Positions 26,895 to 36,726 of a stretch of DNA of 64,000 nucleotides are shown piece by piece. The notes under the pieces were generated by a model. That model was given only the letters and a program-made list of their open reading frames with translations, was not told the origin of the DNA and made no database searches. Origin of the DNA: a virus; IMG/VR virus record IMGVR_UViG_3300036846_000489, positions 1 to 64,000 of that record; one strand, written 5' to 3'. Positions within the stretch are counted from its first letter, which is position 1, and every line of letters begins with the position of its first letter. A program made the translations under genes and the position numbers.

Positions 26895-29063
26895 ATGGCT
26901 AACGTCCTCGAAGAATACCTTGTCAACATAAAATATGTCGTAGACAGCACCAGCCAGAACAAGGTTCTGGAAGGGCTGAAGCATTTTGCCCATTCGGTTC
27001 TCGGCATTAACGTCGAAGTTCTCACCCTGGCCGGTGCACTGACGGAATTGACCAAGAAACTCGCTGAGGCCGGCGAGAAATGGTATTGGATGGGCCAACA
27101 GATCGGGGCCAGCGTCGGCGACCTGATCTCTGCATCCGACGCCCTGCGGTCGCTCGGAATGTCGTCCGAGGCGGCGGTGGGAAGCCTGAATGCCTTCGCC
27201 TTCTGGACCCGATCCATGGGGCCGGCGGCAATGGCGGTAATGCGTGGCCTGGGCGTCACCGCGACCGACTTCAAAGGCCAACTGCTACAGCTTGGGCCGA
27301 TCCTGGCCCGAATGGGAGGTGCCGACCCGAATAATCCGAATTACTGGCGAGCGCTCCAATGGGAGCAGATGATGCACATCTCGCCGGAACTCGGTCTGCG
27401 CGTGGCACAAGGGAAATTCGCGGACGAGGAGGCCCGACGAAGAGAGGTCGGTGCGACGGTCTGGGGCGTGAAGCCCGGCCAGTTGAACGCACAATACAAG
27501 GAATACGCTGACCAAGCCGAACGCTTCATGAAGGTGATGCACAACTTCGGCTTCGCCTTCGAGGATTTATACAAATATTTCGGGCTGGAACTTTTCAAAC
27601 AACTCACCCCGACGTTCGAGCATATGTTCAAGGTGTTCGAACAGAACATGCCGATGATCCGGAGTTTTCTCCACCTCATCGCCTCGCTGATCGGGGAATT
27701 CTTCCGGCTGGCCGACGCCGCCATCACGCTCACCTCCGCGCTCGCCCACGGGTTCTCCCAACTGCCGGGAATATTCGAGGTGGCGATTGCGGCGCTGACG
27801 CTTCTGGGTGCGCGGCTCTTGATGACCCCCATCGGGAGAATTATTGCCGGGCTGTCGTTCCTGCTCCTGCTGATGGAAGATTACATCGGCTGGCAGCACA
27901 AGATGAAATCCGCCTTCGACTGGTCTTCGGTTGACAAGGCGATCAAGACCAAGCCCGAAGAACGGTCATGGTGGCAGACGGCCCTGCATTATCTCGGGCA
28001 GGTGCTCGATTATTCTCTGGCCATCTGGCTTGGCTGGAAGGTATTTGGCGGCACGATCAGAACCGTGTTCAGGCCCATCGCGGCATTGCTCGGTCGCCTC
28101 GGTCTCGGAACATTGCTCCGTGCCGGCGGCGTGGCGGGAGCCGGCCTGCTGACCGGCGGTCTGGTGCCGGCCACCGCCATTGGCGCCGCCGCTCTGGGCG
28201 GCGCGGAAATCCTCATCGGCGCCGCCATCGGTGCATTGATCTACAAGGCCGGCGAATGGCTGTTCTCCAATACCGAAGTTCAGAACGCCCTGAAGGAAGG
28301 CGCCGAGGGCTTCTGGGATTTCATCAAGGGGCTGTTCGCGAACCAGGAGGAAGCCGATCCGACCGGTGGATCGGTGAACCAGCCGAAAGGTCTGTGGAAC
28401 CGTGTGACCCAAGGAGCGGGTGGCATGGGTCCGGCAGGCGATCCGGTCAAAGAAGCCGACATGATGAAGACCCTGACCAGCAAATACGGGCTGAGCCGGG
28501 AAGATGCCGCCGCGTGGATCACCAACTGGGAAGCCGAAAGCGGTCTTCGCAGCGACATCACCAATCAAGGGGGTGGATATAATCCGGCTTCCACCCGTGC
28601 CTACGGCCTGATGCAATGGATTGGCCCGAGGTTGCAGGCATTGAAGAAATTTGCCGCAGATCGCCATCTAGACATCCGCCAAATGGACACTCAGTTGGCG
28701 TTCTGGTGGCAGGAAACGCACGAGAACCCGACCTACAAGAACATCATGGCACATGTCGCCGCCGCAAAGGGCCGGCATAAGGCCGAAGTTGTATTTCATG
28801 AGGCCGAAAGCGGCGGTGACCCCAGCTTGGAACACGATCTTCCCGGCCACACCAAAAATTGGGAGCGTATTGCTAACCTTCCCGACACCCCTTCCACCGG
28901 CCCGCCAAGAATGGGAGGTGGACCGGTGGTGCAGAACAATAAAACCGACATCAACATCACCCATGGGCCAACTGCCGCCTCCACCGCCGCTGCCGTGGCG
29001 GACAAGCAGGATCAGGTGCATCGTGATCAGGTGCGAACCTTGCGTCACGCGGCGGTGCGATAG
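26895..29063 (+). CDS. Tape measure protein with C-terminal tail lysozyme domain
   Basis: The 722-aa protein begins with helices (FAHSVLGINVEVLTLAGALTEL), has hydrophobic segments in the middle (~residues 265-325 and 415-455) and ends with a phage tail lysozyme domain: GLSREDAAAWITNWEAESGLRSD, then ASTRAYGLMQWIGPR. It sets tail length and can open peptidoglycan during DNA entry. It is rather short for a tape measure, suggesting a short tail. Confidence 0.8.
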   Translation: MANVLEEYLVNIKYVVDSTSQNKVLEGLKHFAHSVLGINVEVLTLAGALTELTKKLAEAGEKWYWMGQQIGASVGDLISASDALRSLGMSSEAAVGSLNAFAFWTRSMGPAAMAVMRGLGVTATDFKGQLLQLGPILARMGGADPNNPNYWRALQWEQMMHISPELGLRVAQGKFADEEARRREVGATVWGVKPGQLNAQYKEYADQAERFMKVMHNFGFAFEDLYKYFGLELFKQLTPTFEHMFKVFEQNMPMIRSFLHLIASLIGEFFRLADAAITLTSALAHGFSQLPGIFEVAIAALTLLGARLLMTPIGRIIAGLSFLLLLMEDYIGWQHKMKSAFDWSSVDKAIKTKPEERSWWQTALHYLGQVLDYSLAIWLGWKVFGGTIRTVFRPIAALLGRLGLGTLLRAGGVAGAGLLTGGLVPATAIGAAALGGAEILIGAAIGALIYKAGEWLFSNTEVQNALKEGAEGFWDFIKGLFANQEEADPTGGSVNQPKGLWNRVTQGAGGMGPAGDPVKEADMMKTLTSKYGLSREDAAAWITNWEAESGLRSDITNQGGGYNPASTRAYGLMQWIGPRLQALKKFAADRHLDIRQMDTQLAFWWQETHENPTYKNIMAHVAAAKGRHKAEVVFHEAESGGDPSLEHDLPGHTKNWERIANLPDTPSTGPPRMGGGPVVQNNKTDINITHGPTAASTAAAVADKQDQVHRDQVRTLRHAAVR

Positions 29064-29939
29064 ATGAGCGGTATTCTCGGCGTCGGCACCGGACTGCTGC
29101 AAGGTTCTGCCGGCAGTCTCATCAGTGGCGTTTCCCAGGCATTTCCGGCGGTCATGCAGCAGACCGGCCTGGGTGGTCTGCTGGCGTTCATCCGTCAGCC
29201 GAGAAGCATCGGCACGATCATCCCGGACGTGACCATCGAAGAGAATTTCGAGGATCGTCTCGCCGTCACGTCGCATCCAGTGGCAACCGGCAGTCCCATC
29301 CAGGACCACGCCTACCGTGAGCCACGACAATGCACGATGCGGATCGGCTTCACCAACGCCAATCCGGTCGGTGGCGCCGTCAGTGGCCTGCTCAGCGGTG
29401 GCAGCGGCCTGCTGGGCAGTTCCGGCGGTGGGCTGCTGTCCGGTGACATCGCCGGAGGTCTGACCGGCGCGGCCAACGGCTTGATCTCTTCGGCCTTAGA
29501 GCAACGTGCTCAGGACATGTATAAGAAACTGCTGGATTTGCAGTTCACCGAGGCGGCGTCGTTCGCCTCCACCGGTCCCCAGGCGGGAACGCCAAACCAG
29601 CAGAGCAAGACCGGCACGGTCATTCCATTCCAACTGACCGCCGGAAAACGCACCTACCCGTCGATGGTGATCACCAGCATCAGCGTCAGGAACGACCACC
29701 GGACAGAATACGCCTGCATTCTGGAAGTGCGGATGCAGGAAGTCATGTTCGTCTCGGCGTCACTGTCCTCGCAGCCAAGCGGAGACAATCAGGGCAAGCC
29801 AAGCCAGACACAATCGCCTGACAAAACCGGAGAAACCCAGCCAACCGGGGAGACCACGCTGCACAGCGGCTTTGGCTTTCTAGGCAAAGTTCCCGGATTT
29901 CTCGGAGACCTCATCAGTGGCATCACAGGAAACCCATGA
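29064..29939 (+). CDS. Dit-like baseplate/tail protein
   Basis: The pattern PDVTIEENFEDRLAVTSHPVATGSPIQDHAY, then a long Gly/Ser loop and RTYPSMVITSISVRNDHRTEYACILEVRMQEVMFV matches the Dit-like baseplate family that follows the tape measure. It helps connect the hub to the tube. The C-terminal 60 residues are low complexity. The start directly follows the previous stop. Confidence 0.75.
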   Translation: MSGILGVGTGLLQGSAGSLISGVSQAFPAVMQQTGLGGLLAFIRQPRSIGTIIPDVTIEENFEDRLAVTSHPVATGSPIQDHAYREPRQCTMRIGFTNANPVGGAVSGLLSGGSGLLGSSGGGLLSGDIAGGLTGAANGLISSALEQRAQDMYKKLLDLQFTEAASFASTGPQAGTPNQQSKTGTVIPFQLTAGKRTYPSMVITSISVRNDHRTEYACILEVRMQEVMFVSASLSSQPSGDNQGKPSQTQSPDKTGETQPTGETTLHSGFGFLGKVPGFLGDLISGITGNP

Positions 29940-30295
29940 GCGGCACCTTCACACCCACCTTCTATGAAATACCATTGAACGGCCGGCCACAGGTCTTCCC
30001 GATCACCCTGGCCGGAAATCCTCTCCGTCTGACCTTCAGCTACCGTGACAGCCAGATCGGCATGGGCGGCTGGGTGATGGACGTGGCCGACAGCGGCGGC
30101 GTGCCGATCCTGTGTGGGGTGCCTCTGGTCACCGGAGCCAATCTCTTGCAGCAGTATGACTATTTGGAGTTTGGTGGCGTGCTGTTCGTCATGACCGACG
30201 GCGATCAGGACGCGGTGCCGGGGTTCACCACCTTGGGCCAAATACCCGGAAGCCATCTCTATTGGATGCCCTTGCCAGGATCACCTTCGCCATGA
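29936..30295 (+). CDS. Baseplate plug-family protein, 119 aa
   Basis: ATGA overlap at the start. The product (YEIPLNGRPQVFPITLAGNPLRLTFSYRD.... GGWVMDVAD) is an all-beta protein matching the phage baseplate plug family, which normally follows the Dit-like gene as here. It closes the lumen near the hub. Confidence 0.75.
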   Translation: MSGTFTPTFYEIPLNGRPQVFPITLAGNPLRLTFSYRDSQIGMGGWVMDVADSGGVPILCGVPLVTGANLLQQYDYLEFGGVLFVMTDGDQDAVPGFTTLGQIPGSHLYWMPLPGSPSP

Positions 30296-31224
30296 GCGTC
30301 ACCACCGCGAAAAATCAGCAGTCCACTACCACCGTATTAGACAATCGGGAACGTCGCGCTGATCCGTTGGAGGCCATTCAGTCCGGCCTGGACGGACGGC
30401 AGGCACAAATACACACCGGAATGCCGGGGCAGATCGTCAGCTACAATGCCGCGAAGATGACCGCCACGGTGCAGCTTTCCATTCAGGCGGTGCAGACCCA
30501 GAAGGACGGCACCAGAAAGAACATCTCCATCGCCCCCATTCAGGATGTGCCGGTGATGTTTCCCGGCGGCGGTAGCCACACCTTTACCTTTCCCATCGCA
30601 GCCGGTGACGAATGCTGGGTGGCGTTCTCGGAACGGAACATCGACGCTTGGTTTCAGCACGGTGGACCGAAGCCGCCGCCTGACTGGCGAATGCACGATG
30701 TCAACGATGCGGTCTGTTTTGTCGGGCTGCGCAATCAATCTCGGGTGCTGGGTGCGGATGGCAAAGCGCCGGTCGCCAGCAAAGATACGACCACGCTGCG
30801 CAGTGATGACGGCAAGACCGTCGTGCAGATAGATGGTCCGAACAACGCGATCACCCTTTATGCCGCCGGCCAGACCGAAAGCGTGGTATTCGTGGACGGC
30901 AAGAACCAGCAGATCACCACGATGGCGGGTGGCACAAAGACTGTGGTCGATGGCTCCGCTAATACGATCACCGTGACGGCGGCAACCGTGACGATGAGTG
31001 GCGATCTCCATGTGATGGGTGAGGTGTGGGGCAAGTTCCAGAGCGGCCCTGTGTCGGTCACGCAGCACATTCACAAGGCACTCAACCAGCCGCCGAATGT
31101 CGGCACGTTTGCGATACCCGCTGAGCCGCCGGTTATTACCGGAAGCTATGGCGGCATCGCGGCACTGAAGAACCTTTTACAATTTCTCGACCAACGCGGC
31201 GACATCGTGGATCAAAGCACATGA
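30292..31224 (+). CDS. Baseplate spike protein (Gp138-type N-terminal domain)
   Basis: The ATG at 30292 overlaps the previous stop. The protein has GQIVSYNAAKMTATVQLSIQ, then PIQDVPVMFPGGGSHTFTFPIAAGDECWVAFSERNID, the Gp138 N-terminal OB-like domain, followed by a beta-helical repeat region (ITTMAGGTKTVVDGSANTITVTAATVTMSGDLHVMG) typical of the spike. It pierces the outer membrane at contraction. Confidence 0.8.
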   Translation: MSVTTAKNQQSTTTVLDNRERRADPLEAIQSGLDGRQAQIHTGMPGQIVSYNAAKMTATVQLSIQAVQTQKDGTRKNISIAPIQDVPVMFPGGGSHTFTFPIAAGDECWVAFSERNIDAWFQHGGPKPPPDWRMHDVNDAVCFVGLRNQSRVLGADGKAPVASKDTTTLRSDDGKTVVQIDGPNNAITLYAAGQTESVVFVDGKNQQITTMAGGTKTVVDGSANTITVTAATVTMSGDLHVMGEVWGKFQSGPVSVTQHIHKALNQPPNVGTFAIPAEPPVITGSYGGIAALKNLLQFLDQRGDIVDQST

Positions 31225-31358
31225 GCGAAGAACCGAACCTGGAGCGTGACTTTCAGGAGACTGTGCTGATTTCACTGGCACGCATCGAAGCCATGCTGAA
31301 GCAAATGCTCGATCAGCAACTCCTTCCGGAAAAGCCAGAGCGGGGATTTGGGAATTGA
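31221..31358 (+). CDS. Small helical protein between spike and wedge genes, 45 aa
   Basis: ATGA overlap with the spike gene and overlap of its stop with a TTG start downstream. The product is a single amphipathic helix (ETVLISLARIEAMLKQMLDQQ). Small coiled peptides at this place occur in related myoviruses. Function unknown. Confidence 0.55.
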   Translation: MSEEPNLERDFQETVLISLARIEAMLKQMLDQQLLPEKPERGFGN

Positions 31359-31888
31359 GATACCGGAAGCTCGATCCGGTGACCGGCGACTATCGCTTCG
31401 GGCGCGGTCAAGGGGATTTTTACGTCAACGTCCCAGAGGCGGTCGGTCAGAGCGTCTACACCCGGCTTATGCTGTGGACCGGCCAGTGGTTTGCCGACCT
31501 GACTGAAGGCACGCCATGGGGCGCCGAGGTATTGGGAACCAACACCCGCTGGACGCGGGACATCGTGGTGCAGGAACGGGTGCAGACCACCTACGGTGTG
31601 ACCGACATCGCCGCCTACGCCTCGACGGTCAACGTCAACCGACGTTCCTTCACCGCCGCGATGACCGTGGACACCATCTACGGCACCGTGGTCTCAGTCC
31701 TGGCACCCTCCCTGCCCGCCACCATCCCGCCGTTGCCGGCACCAACTGTCGCGGCTCATCTGCTCGGCCTTGTCGGTGGCAACCCACCGAAGACCGGAAC
31801 CGAGATGCAGCCGGCAGACCTAACCGCATCCGGTCAGGCACAGATCACCGACTTTCAGGTCACACGGGCAGACAGCGGGAGCTTCTGA
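31355..31888 (+). CDS. Baseplate protein, W/gp46-like position, 177 aa
   Basis: The start is TTG, tucked into the previous stop (TTGA). The product begins RYRKLDPVTGDYRFGRGQGDFYVNVPEAVGQSVYTRLMLWTGQWFADLTEGTPW, a pattern typical of small baseplate proteins ahead of the J-like wedge gene. The rare start suggests low or coupled translation. Confidence 0.65.
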   Translation: MRYRKLDPVTGDYRFGRGQGDFYVNVPEAVGQSVYTRLMLWTGQWFADLTEGTPWGAEVLGTNTRWTRDIVVQERVQTTYGVTDIAAYASTVNVNRRSFTAAMTVDTIYGTVVSVLAPSLPATIPPLPAPTVAAHLLGLVGGNPPKTGTEMQPADLTASGQAQITDFQVTRADSGSF

Positions 31889-32382
31889 TGGACATCACAA
31901 CCTCCCCGGTCATGGTCGTGATCCCCGGTCGAAGCCCGATGCCCCTCGTCCCGGCCCGTGGAAGGCCCGTGACGGCCGAGAAGCCGGCCCCCGCCCCTTA
32001 CACCGCCCCTGGGCCTCCACGGCTTCCAGCGGCTCCCCAGCCGCTCCGGGTGCGGGCCAAAGGCCCCGAGCCGAAGGTGAAGCCAAAGGAGCCGCCTAAG
32101 GCTCCGGTCATCCTCTACGTGCCGCCCACACCATCCCTTCAGGTTGAGCCGTCTTGGCGGCTGGTCTTCACGGCACGGGTAGAGATGGCACAGAAGGCGG
32201 CACCGGCACCAAAGGCTCCGGCCCCGCCGCCCTATGTTCCCACCAATTTCGCGACTTACGTGGGACTTATTCCAAGCGGCGGGACCTTCGTCACATCAAC
32301 ACCAGCTAACCTGTTGATTGGGCCGGTAACTTACATTGCCGACTTCACCATTCATGCGCTGGACGCGGGAACCTACCTATGA
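31888..32382 (+). CDS. Proline/alanine/lysine-rich baseplate-region protein, 164 aa
   Basis: TGATG coupling. The first two thirds are Pro/Ala/Lys low complexity with interspersed VPP and PPKAP units; the end is a short beta-rich stretch (YVGLIPSGGTFV...LDAGTYL). Its stop overlaps the J-like start. It may act as an extended linker. No family recognised. Confidence 0.5.
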   Translation: MDITTSPVMVVIPGRSPMPLVPARGRPVTAEKPAPAPYTAPGPPRLPAAPQPLRVRAKGPEPKVKPKEPPKAPVILYVPPTPSLQVEPSWRLVFTARVEMAQKAAPAPKAPAPPPYVPTNFATYVGLIPSGGTFVTSTPANLLIGPVTYIADFTIHALDAGTYL

Positions 32383-33833
32383 GCGGAACGGTTTCGCAGA
32401 CTGCCGCCTATGTCGATAGCACCGGTATCCATGCGCCGAGCTATCAGGATTTGGTCGGCTTCCTGACCAGCCAGTTCCAGGCGATCTACGGTGCCGACAT
32501 CGTGGTGTCGCCGGACAGTCAGGACGGGCAATTGATTGGTATTTTCGCCCTGGCGCTCAGCGATCTCAACGCCGCCTGCATCGCGGTGTATAATTCCTTC
32601 AGCCCATCCACCGCCCAAGGCGTGGGGCTGTCGTCCAACGTCAAGATCAACGGAATGACCCGTGCCATTCCGAGCCAGTCCACGGTGCAGCTTCTGGTGA
32701 CCGGCGTGGCCTATACGGTCATCAACAACGGTGTCGCCAGAGACGATGCCGGGAATTCATGGGCACTGCCATCGGCGGTGGAAATCGATGCCACCGGACA
32801 GATCACCGTCACCGGCACATGCACGGTTCCCGGTGCGGTATTCGCGCTGCCCAACACGATCACCGAGATTGCCACCGTCACTCTTGGCTGGCAGAGCGTG
32901 ACCAACCCGGCTGCCGCCGATCTTGGGGCACCATTGGAAACCGATGCGGCGCTGCGTCAGAGGCAGGCGACCTCTACGGCGGTGCCGTCTGTGACCGTGC
33001 TGTCTGGTATTGTCGGCGCGGTGCTGAAGCTCTCCGGTGTGACCTCGTGCGTGCCGTATGAGAACGACACAAATACCGATTATACAACCGCGCCAATCAC
33101 CACGACCACGACCGCTCTGGTGGCGTCGGGCGCAACGGTTATCCCGGTGACTTCGGTTGCTGGAATGGCAGCGGGCCAACCGATTGCCGCCGCCGGAATT
33201 CCGGCCAACACGACCATTTCTTCGATTGCGGCGCTGAATGTCACGATCTCGCACGCAACCACCGCCAGCATCGCGTCTGGTGCGACGATCACCGTCACCG
33301 GACCAGGAACGCCGCCCATCGGTGAAGGTCCATTGCCGCCACATTCCATCAGCCTCGTGGTCCAGGGCGGCGATCCGGTGGCAATCTGCAATACCATTCT
33401 CATGCACAAGACGCCCGGTTGCTACACCTACGGCACAACCAGGAGAACGGTGGACGATGGTTACGGCCTGCCCCACGACATCGGCTTCTACATTCCGACG
33501 CCGGTCAATGTCGGGGTGAGCATCAATCTGAAAGCCGGCGCGGGGTATTCCAGCATCATTGGAAGCCAGATCAGCGCCGCCGTCGCCTCCTACATCAATG
33601 CTCTCGGCTCCGGCGAGCCGGTGGTGTGGAGCAAGCTGTGGCTGCCGGCCAACCTGTGCGACTGGACCACGGGCGTGCCGACCAATGCCACCGGCACATA
33701 CGACATCACCCAGATCACCCAAGGCACCCCACCAAGCGGCACGGCGGTGGGCTACGGCATGACCAATATTCCCATCAGCATTTTCCAGATTGCACAGTGC
33801 CAAGTCTCTGACGTGATCGTCCACGCCTCGTGA
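32379..33833 (+). CDS. Baseplate J-like wedge protein with inserted beta repeat
   Basis: The 484-aa product matches the baseplate J/gp47 family: APSYQDLVGFLTSQFQAIYGADIVVSPDSQDGQLIGI, then LETDAALRQRQ and a GVTSCVPYENDT segment, ending in a VSINLKAGAGYS domain. Residues ~240-307 are an insertion identical in type to the sheath repeats. It builds the baseplate wedges. ATGA start. Confidence 0.85.
   Translation: MSGTVSQTAAYVDSTGIHAPSYQDLVGFLTSQFQAIYGADIVVSPDSQDGQLIGIFALALSDLNAACIAVYNSFSPSTAQGVGLSSNVKINGMTRAIPSQSTVQLLVTGVAYTVINNGVARDDAGNSWALPSAVEIDATGQITVTGTCTVPGAVFALPNTITEIATVTLGWQSVTNPAAADLGAPLETDAALRQRQATSTAVPSVTVLSGIVGAVLKLSGVTSCVPYENDTNTDYTTAPITTTTTALVASGATVIPVTSVAGMAAGQPIAAAGIPANTTISSIAALNVTISHATTASIASGATITVTGPGTPPIGEGPLPPHSISLVVQGGDPVAICNTILMHKTPGCYTYGTTRRTVDDGYGLPHDIGFYIPTPVNVGVSINLKAGAGYSSIIGSQISAAVASYINALGSGEPVVWSKLWLPANLCDWTTGVPTNATGTYDITQITQGTPPSGTAVGYGMTNIPISIFQIAQCQVSDVIVHAS
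33094..33300 (+). repeat. Beta-repeat insertion in the baseplate J-like protein
   Basis: One copy of the module ASGATVIPV - GMAAGQPIAAAGIPA-TTI - LNVTIS - ASGATITVT that is also found two to three times in the sheath gene (19971-20400). It interrupts the conserved J fold just after the YENDT motif. Confidence 0.75.
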
Positions 33834-34513
33834 CGCTCTACGAATACATTGCGCTGATCCCGTCGTTCAACGCCGGGAAGCCGCGTTTTGTCAATACTCT
33901 GGCGGCGTTGATCCAGCCGCTCATCGACGCCCAGGACCTGTTGGCCTCGCTCACCGCAGACTTCGACCTCGACACCGCGGTCGGCGTGCAACTCGATATC
34001 GTGGGTCAGTGGCTGGGTCGCACACGGTATCTGACCGAGCCGATCACCGGGGTCTACTTCGCGTTCCACACCCCCACCGATCCGGTGCAACGCGACGGCT
34101 TTGATCAAGGTATTTGGCTCGGTCCTTATGATCCGACCACCAAGATCATCGCCATGCCGGACGATGCCTACCGGAAAATCCTCAAGTTACAGGCCATCGC
34201 CAATCACTGGGACGGGACGGTTCCGTCCATCCAGGAAGCGTTCAACAACGTCTTCCCCGGCGTGGTGGTCCAGGACATGGGCGACACGTCCGGTGGCCTC
34301 ATGGTCATGGACGTGCTGATCCCTGGCATCGAGATGAGCAGTCTGGAACTTGCCGCCCTGGAGCAAGACTTTCCCATCAAGCCGTCCGGGGTGCGGGTGA
34401 ACATCATCGAAAGCAGCGTCACCACCACACCGCTGTTTGGCTTCAACGTGGACGGTAGCATCATCGGCGGCTTCGACCACGGCTCTTGGGGCGTCGTGAT
34501 CCAATCGACGTAA
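33830..34513 (+). CDS. Baseplate protein (DUF2612 type)
   Basis: GTG start with GTGA overlap. The 227-aa product has DLDTAVGVQLDIVGQWLGRTR near the N-terminus and a conserved DDAYRKILKLQAIANHWDGT segment, the pattern of DUF2612 proteins encoded after the J-like wedge. It likely links wedge and fibres. Confidence 0.75.
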   Translation: MTLYEYIALIPSFNAGKPRFVNTLAALIQPLIDAQDLLASLTADFDLDTAVGVQLDIVGQWLGRTRYLTEPITGVYFAFHTPTDPVQRDGFDQGIWLGPYDPTTKIIAMPDDAYRKILKLQAIANHWDGTVPSIQEAFNNVFPGVVVQDMGDTSGGLMVMDVLIPGIEMSSLELAALEQDFPIKPSGVRVNIIESSVTTTPLFGFNVDGSIIGGFDHGSWGVVIQST

Positions 34514-34522
34514 GGGAAACAA

Positions 34523-36499
34523 ATGGCAACCAACGACTTCCTCGCGTTCGCGGCAGACCCTGCGGCCAACGTCATGCTGCAAACCGACTACGCGGCAACC
34601 GGCTTCACGCCGCGTATTCTGGGCTTTCAGACCGGCACCGCGCTCAGCATTCAGTTGAACAAGGTCTGGCGGCAGGCCAGCCTGATCTCGGCCATGATCG
34701 GCCAGTTTCCCGTCACGTCGATTGGCGCCGACATGAAGGACGATGGAAGCGCGGCAGGTCAGGCGGCGCTCCTGACGAACTTCACCAATGCCGTTGCCCA
34801 GGTCGGCGGTGCCGGCCTCGCGGGGAAATACCTGCCGCTTACCGGTGGAATACTGACCGGCCCTCTCGGGATAAACGCCGGATCAAATCAACTGTATATT
34901 TCCGGCACCACCGGCAGCCACGCTATTGCCACGATGACGCGAAACCCCGGTCTGGTGGCACGTTGGGAAGCGTTGTCGAACAATCAGGCGCGCTGGACGC
35001 TGGACATTGCCGATGGAACACCAGAGACAGGGAACAACCTCGGCAGCAACTTCTCCGTCTCGCGATACAACGATGCCGGTGCCTATCTGGAAACTCCGTT
35101 CTCGATTGCCCGCTCGACCGGCATTGTGCAATTCACTCATCCGCCCCAGGTCAACGGTGGCCCGTTGCCCTACCTGCCGATTACCGGTGGCACCCTGACC
35201 GGTGCGCTTGGTCTTCCCCTTCCGGGCATCTACTACAATGGCACCGCCGGCCATTGGCTCGCATTCGATTGGGATGGCAGCTTTATTCGTGGCTGGGTCG
35301 ATGGCGGCAGCGTGGTCTATCAGCTTGCTCACGTTGGTTGGGTCAATTCCCTGGTCGGCAATTATGTCAACAAGGGCGGCGACATCATCTACAATTGGTT
35401 CGAAGCGGATTGCAACGTCACCATCGACGGGTCGCTGTTCAATCGCTCGACGGTGTATTTTTCCAACCTCAGCGACTTCGCCAATTTCACCGGAGGCAAC
35501 TGGCGTTACCGGCAATGGGCCGGCAACTGGTATGACGCATGGGACGGTGCCAGCGGCACAAGAATTTGGGTGAACGGTCCCACCGGCACCAACATGACGC
35601 TGGACCCGTATGCCAATCTGGCGATCAGCGGCACCTTGCACGTCTACGGTGGCCGGCTCGCGGTCGGCCAATACGGCTCGATCTCGGTTTATCATCCCCA
35701 GACCAGCCAAGGATTGTGGGCCGCAGCGGACGGTCTGTGGTTCGGTTGGAACGACAACAGCGCCAACCCTCAACGTGGCCTTCTTCGCCTGGGAAACGAC
35801 GGCGTGCTGGCGAGTTGGTATGGCATTGTCAGCTACGGCTGGATACAGAGCAGCCAATGGGCATCATTCGGCTCCGATGTCACGGTCGGCGGCCACCTTC
35901 AGGTCAACAGCAATGCCGACATCAACGGCTACATGAACAGCCAAAGCTGGGTGCATGCCCACGGCGATATGTGGTGCGATGGCAATTTCACCGCCAATGG
36001 CTGGGCCACTTTCCAGAACCCGACCAACGTCTACGGCCCAGGCCGCTTCATGGTGCATTCCAATCAGCCGGCGATTGGTCTTGATTTCGTCGGCAATTAC
36101 GGCATGGGCATCTGCATCAATTACGCCCTTGGCGCCGCGATGGTATTTACCATGATGGACGGTGGCGCCAACCCGACCGGCTGGCTCGGCTTTCTCAATA
36201 CCGCCGGCGTCTGGGGCGGCTATTATTTCCAGACCGTCTCCGGTCGTGACATCAAAAAGAACATCGATGGATCGCCTGAGTTCGACAGCCTTGCCGCCAT
36301 TTCTCGGATCGCGACGCACAGCTACGATATGAAGGAAAATGACGTGCATCGTGATTTTGGCTTCATTGCCGAGGAGGTTGCCGAGCAACTTCCCGATGCC
36401 GTCGAAGACCACGGCGCCGGCCCGATGCTGGATATCATGACCTTGATTGCCCACGCCTATCGTGCCATTGCGCAATTGGAAGCCAAGCTGGCGCACTGA
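34523..36499 (+). CDS. Tail fibre with C-terminal S74 chaperone domain
   Basis: The 658-aa product has a tail-attachment N-terminus followed by YLPLTGGILTGPL and [13 protein letters not shown] modules and a long Asn/Gly/Trp-rich body. The end (from ~residue 573) carries SGRDIKKNI (the Ser...Lys dyad spacing of S74) and GFIAEEVAEQLPDAV. It is the third S74 fibre in the window. Placement directly after the baseplate genes suggests it is the primary attached fibre. Ribosome site AAGGGA. Confidence 0.8.
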   Translation: MATNDFLAFAADPAANVMLQTDYAATGFTPRILGFQTGTALSIQLNKVWRQASLISAMIGQFPVTSIGADMKDDGSAAGQAALLTNFTNAVAQVGGAGLAGKYLPLTGGILTGPLGINAGSNQLYISGTTGSHAIATMTRNPGLVARWEALSNNQARWTLDIADGTPETGNNLGSNFSVSRYNDAGAYLETPFSIARSTGIVQFTHPPQVNGGPLPYLPITGGTLTGALGLPLPGIYYNGTAGHWLAFDWDGSFIRGWVDGGSVVYQLAHVGWVNSLVGNYVNKGGDIIYNWFEADCNVTIDGSLFNRSTVYFSNLSDFANFTGGNWRYRQWAGNWYDAWDGASGTRIWVNGPTGTNMTLDPYANLAISGTLHVYGGRLAVGQYGSISVYHPQTSQGLWAAADGLWFGWNDNSANPQRGLLRLGNDGVLASWYGIVSYGWIQSSQWASFGSDVTVGGHLQVNSNADINGYMNSQSWVHAHGDMWCDGNFTANGWATFQNPTNVYGPGRFMVHSNQPAIGLDFVGNYGMGICINYALGAAMVFTMMDGGANPTGWLGFLNTAGVWGGYYFQTVSGRDIKKNIDGSPEFDSLAAISRIATHSYDMKENDVHRDFGFIAEEVAEQLPDAVEDHGAGPMLDIMTLIAHAYRAIAQLEAKLAH

Positions 36500-36510
36500 A
36501 AGGAGAATAA

Positions 36511-36714
36511 ATGCCTGATTATCCTAGCGTCCCGGTCGCGGACCCGGCCACCGCGAATGTCGAAACCGGACCAACGCCGATGCCTCCCGACATCGGGCCG
36601 CTGCAAACCATCCCTAAGGCCGCGCCGCCGCCGCCTTCGCCGCCAGACGGCATGACCATCGGCACGGCTGAAGCACCACCGATGGTCGCGCCGCCAATCC
36701 CCCCACTGCCATAG
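36511..36714 (+). CDS. Small proline-rich protein, 67 aa
   Basis: A strong ribosome site (AAAGGAG) precedes the ATG. The product is about one quarter Pro with Ala and Met, no predicted helix and no known motif. It resembles the other Pro-rich short proteins of this phage. Confidence 0.55.
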   Translation: MPDYPSVPVADPATANVETGPTPMPPDIGPLQTIPKAAPPPPSPPDGMTIGTAEAPPMVAPPIPPLP

Positions 36715-36726
36715 GAGACCGCACTA

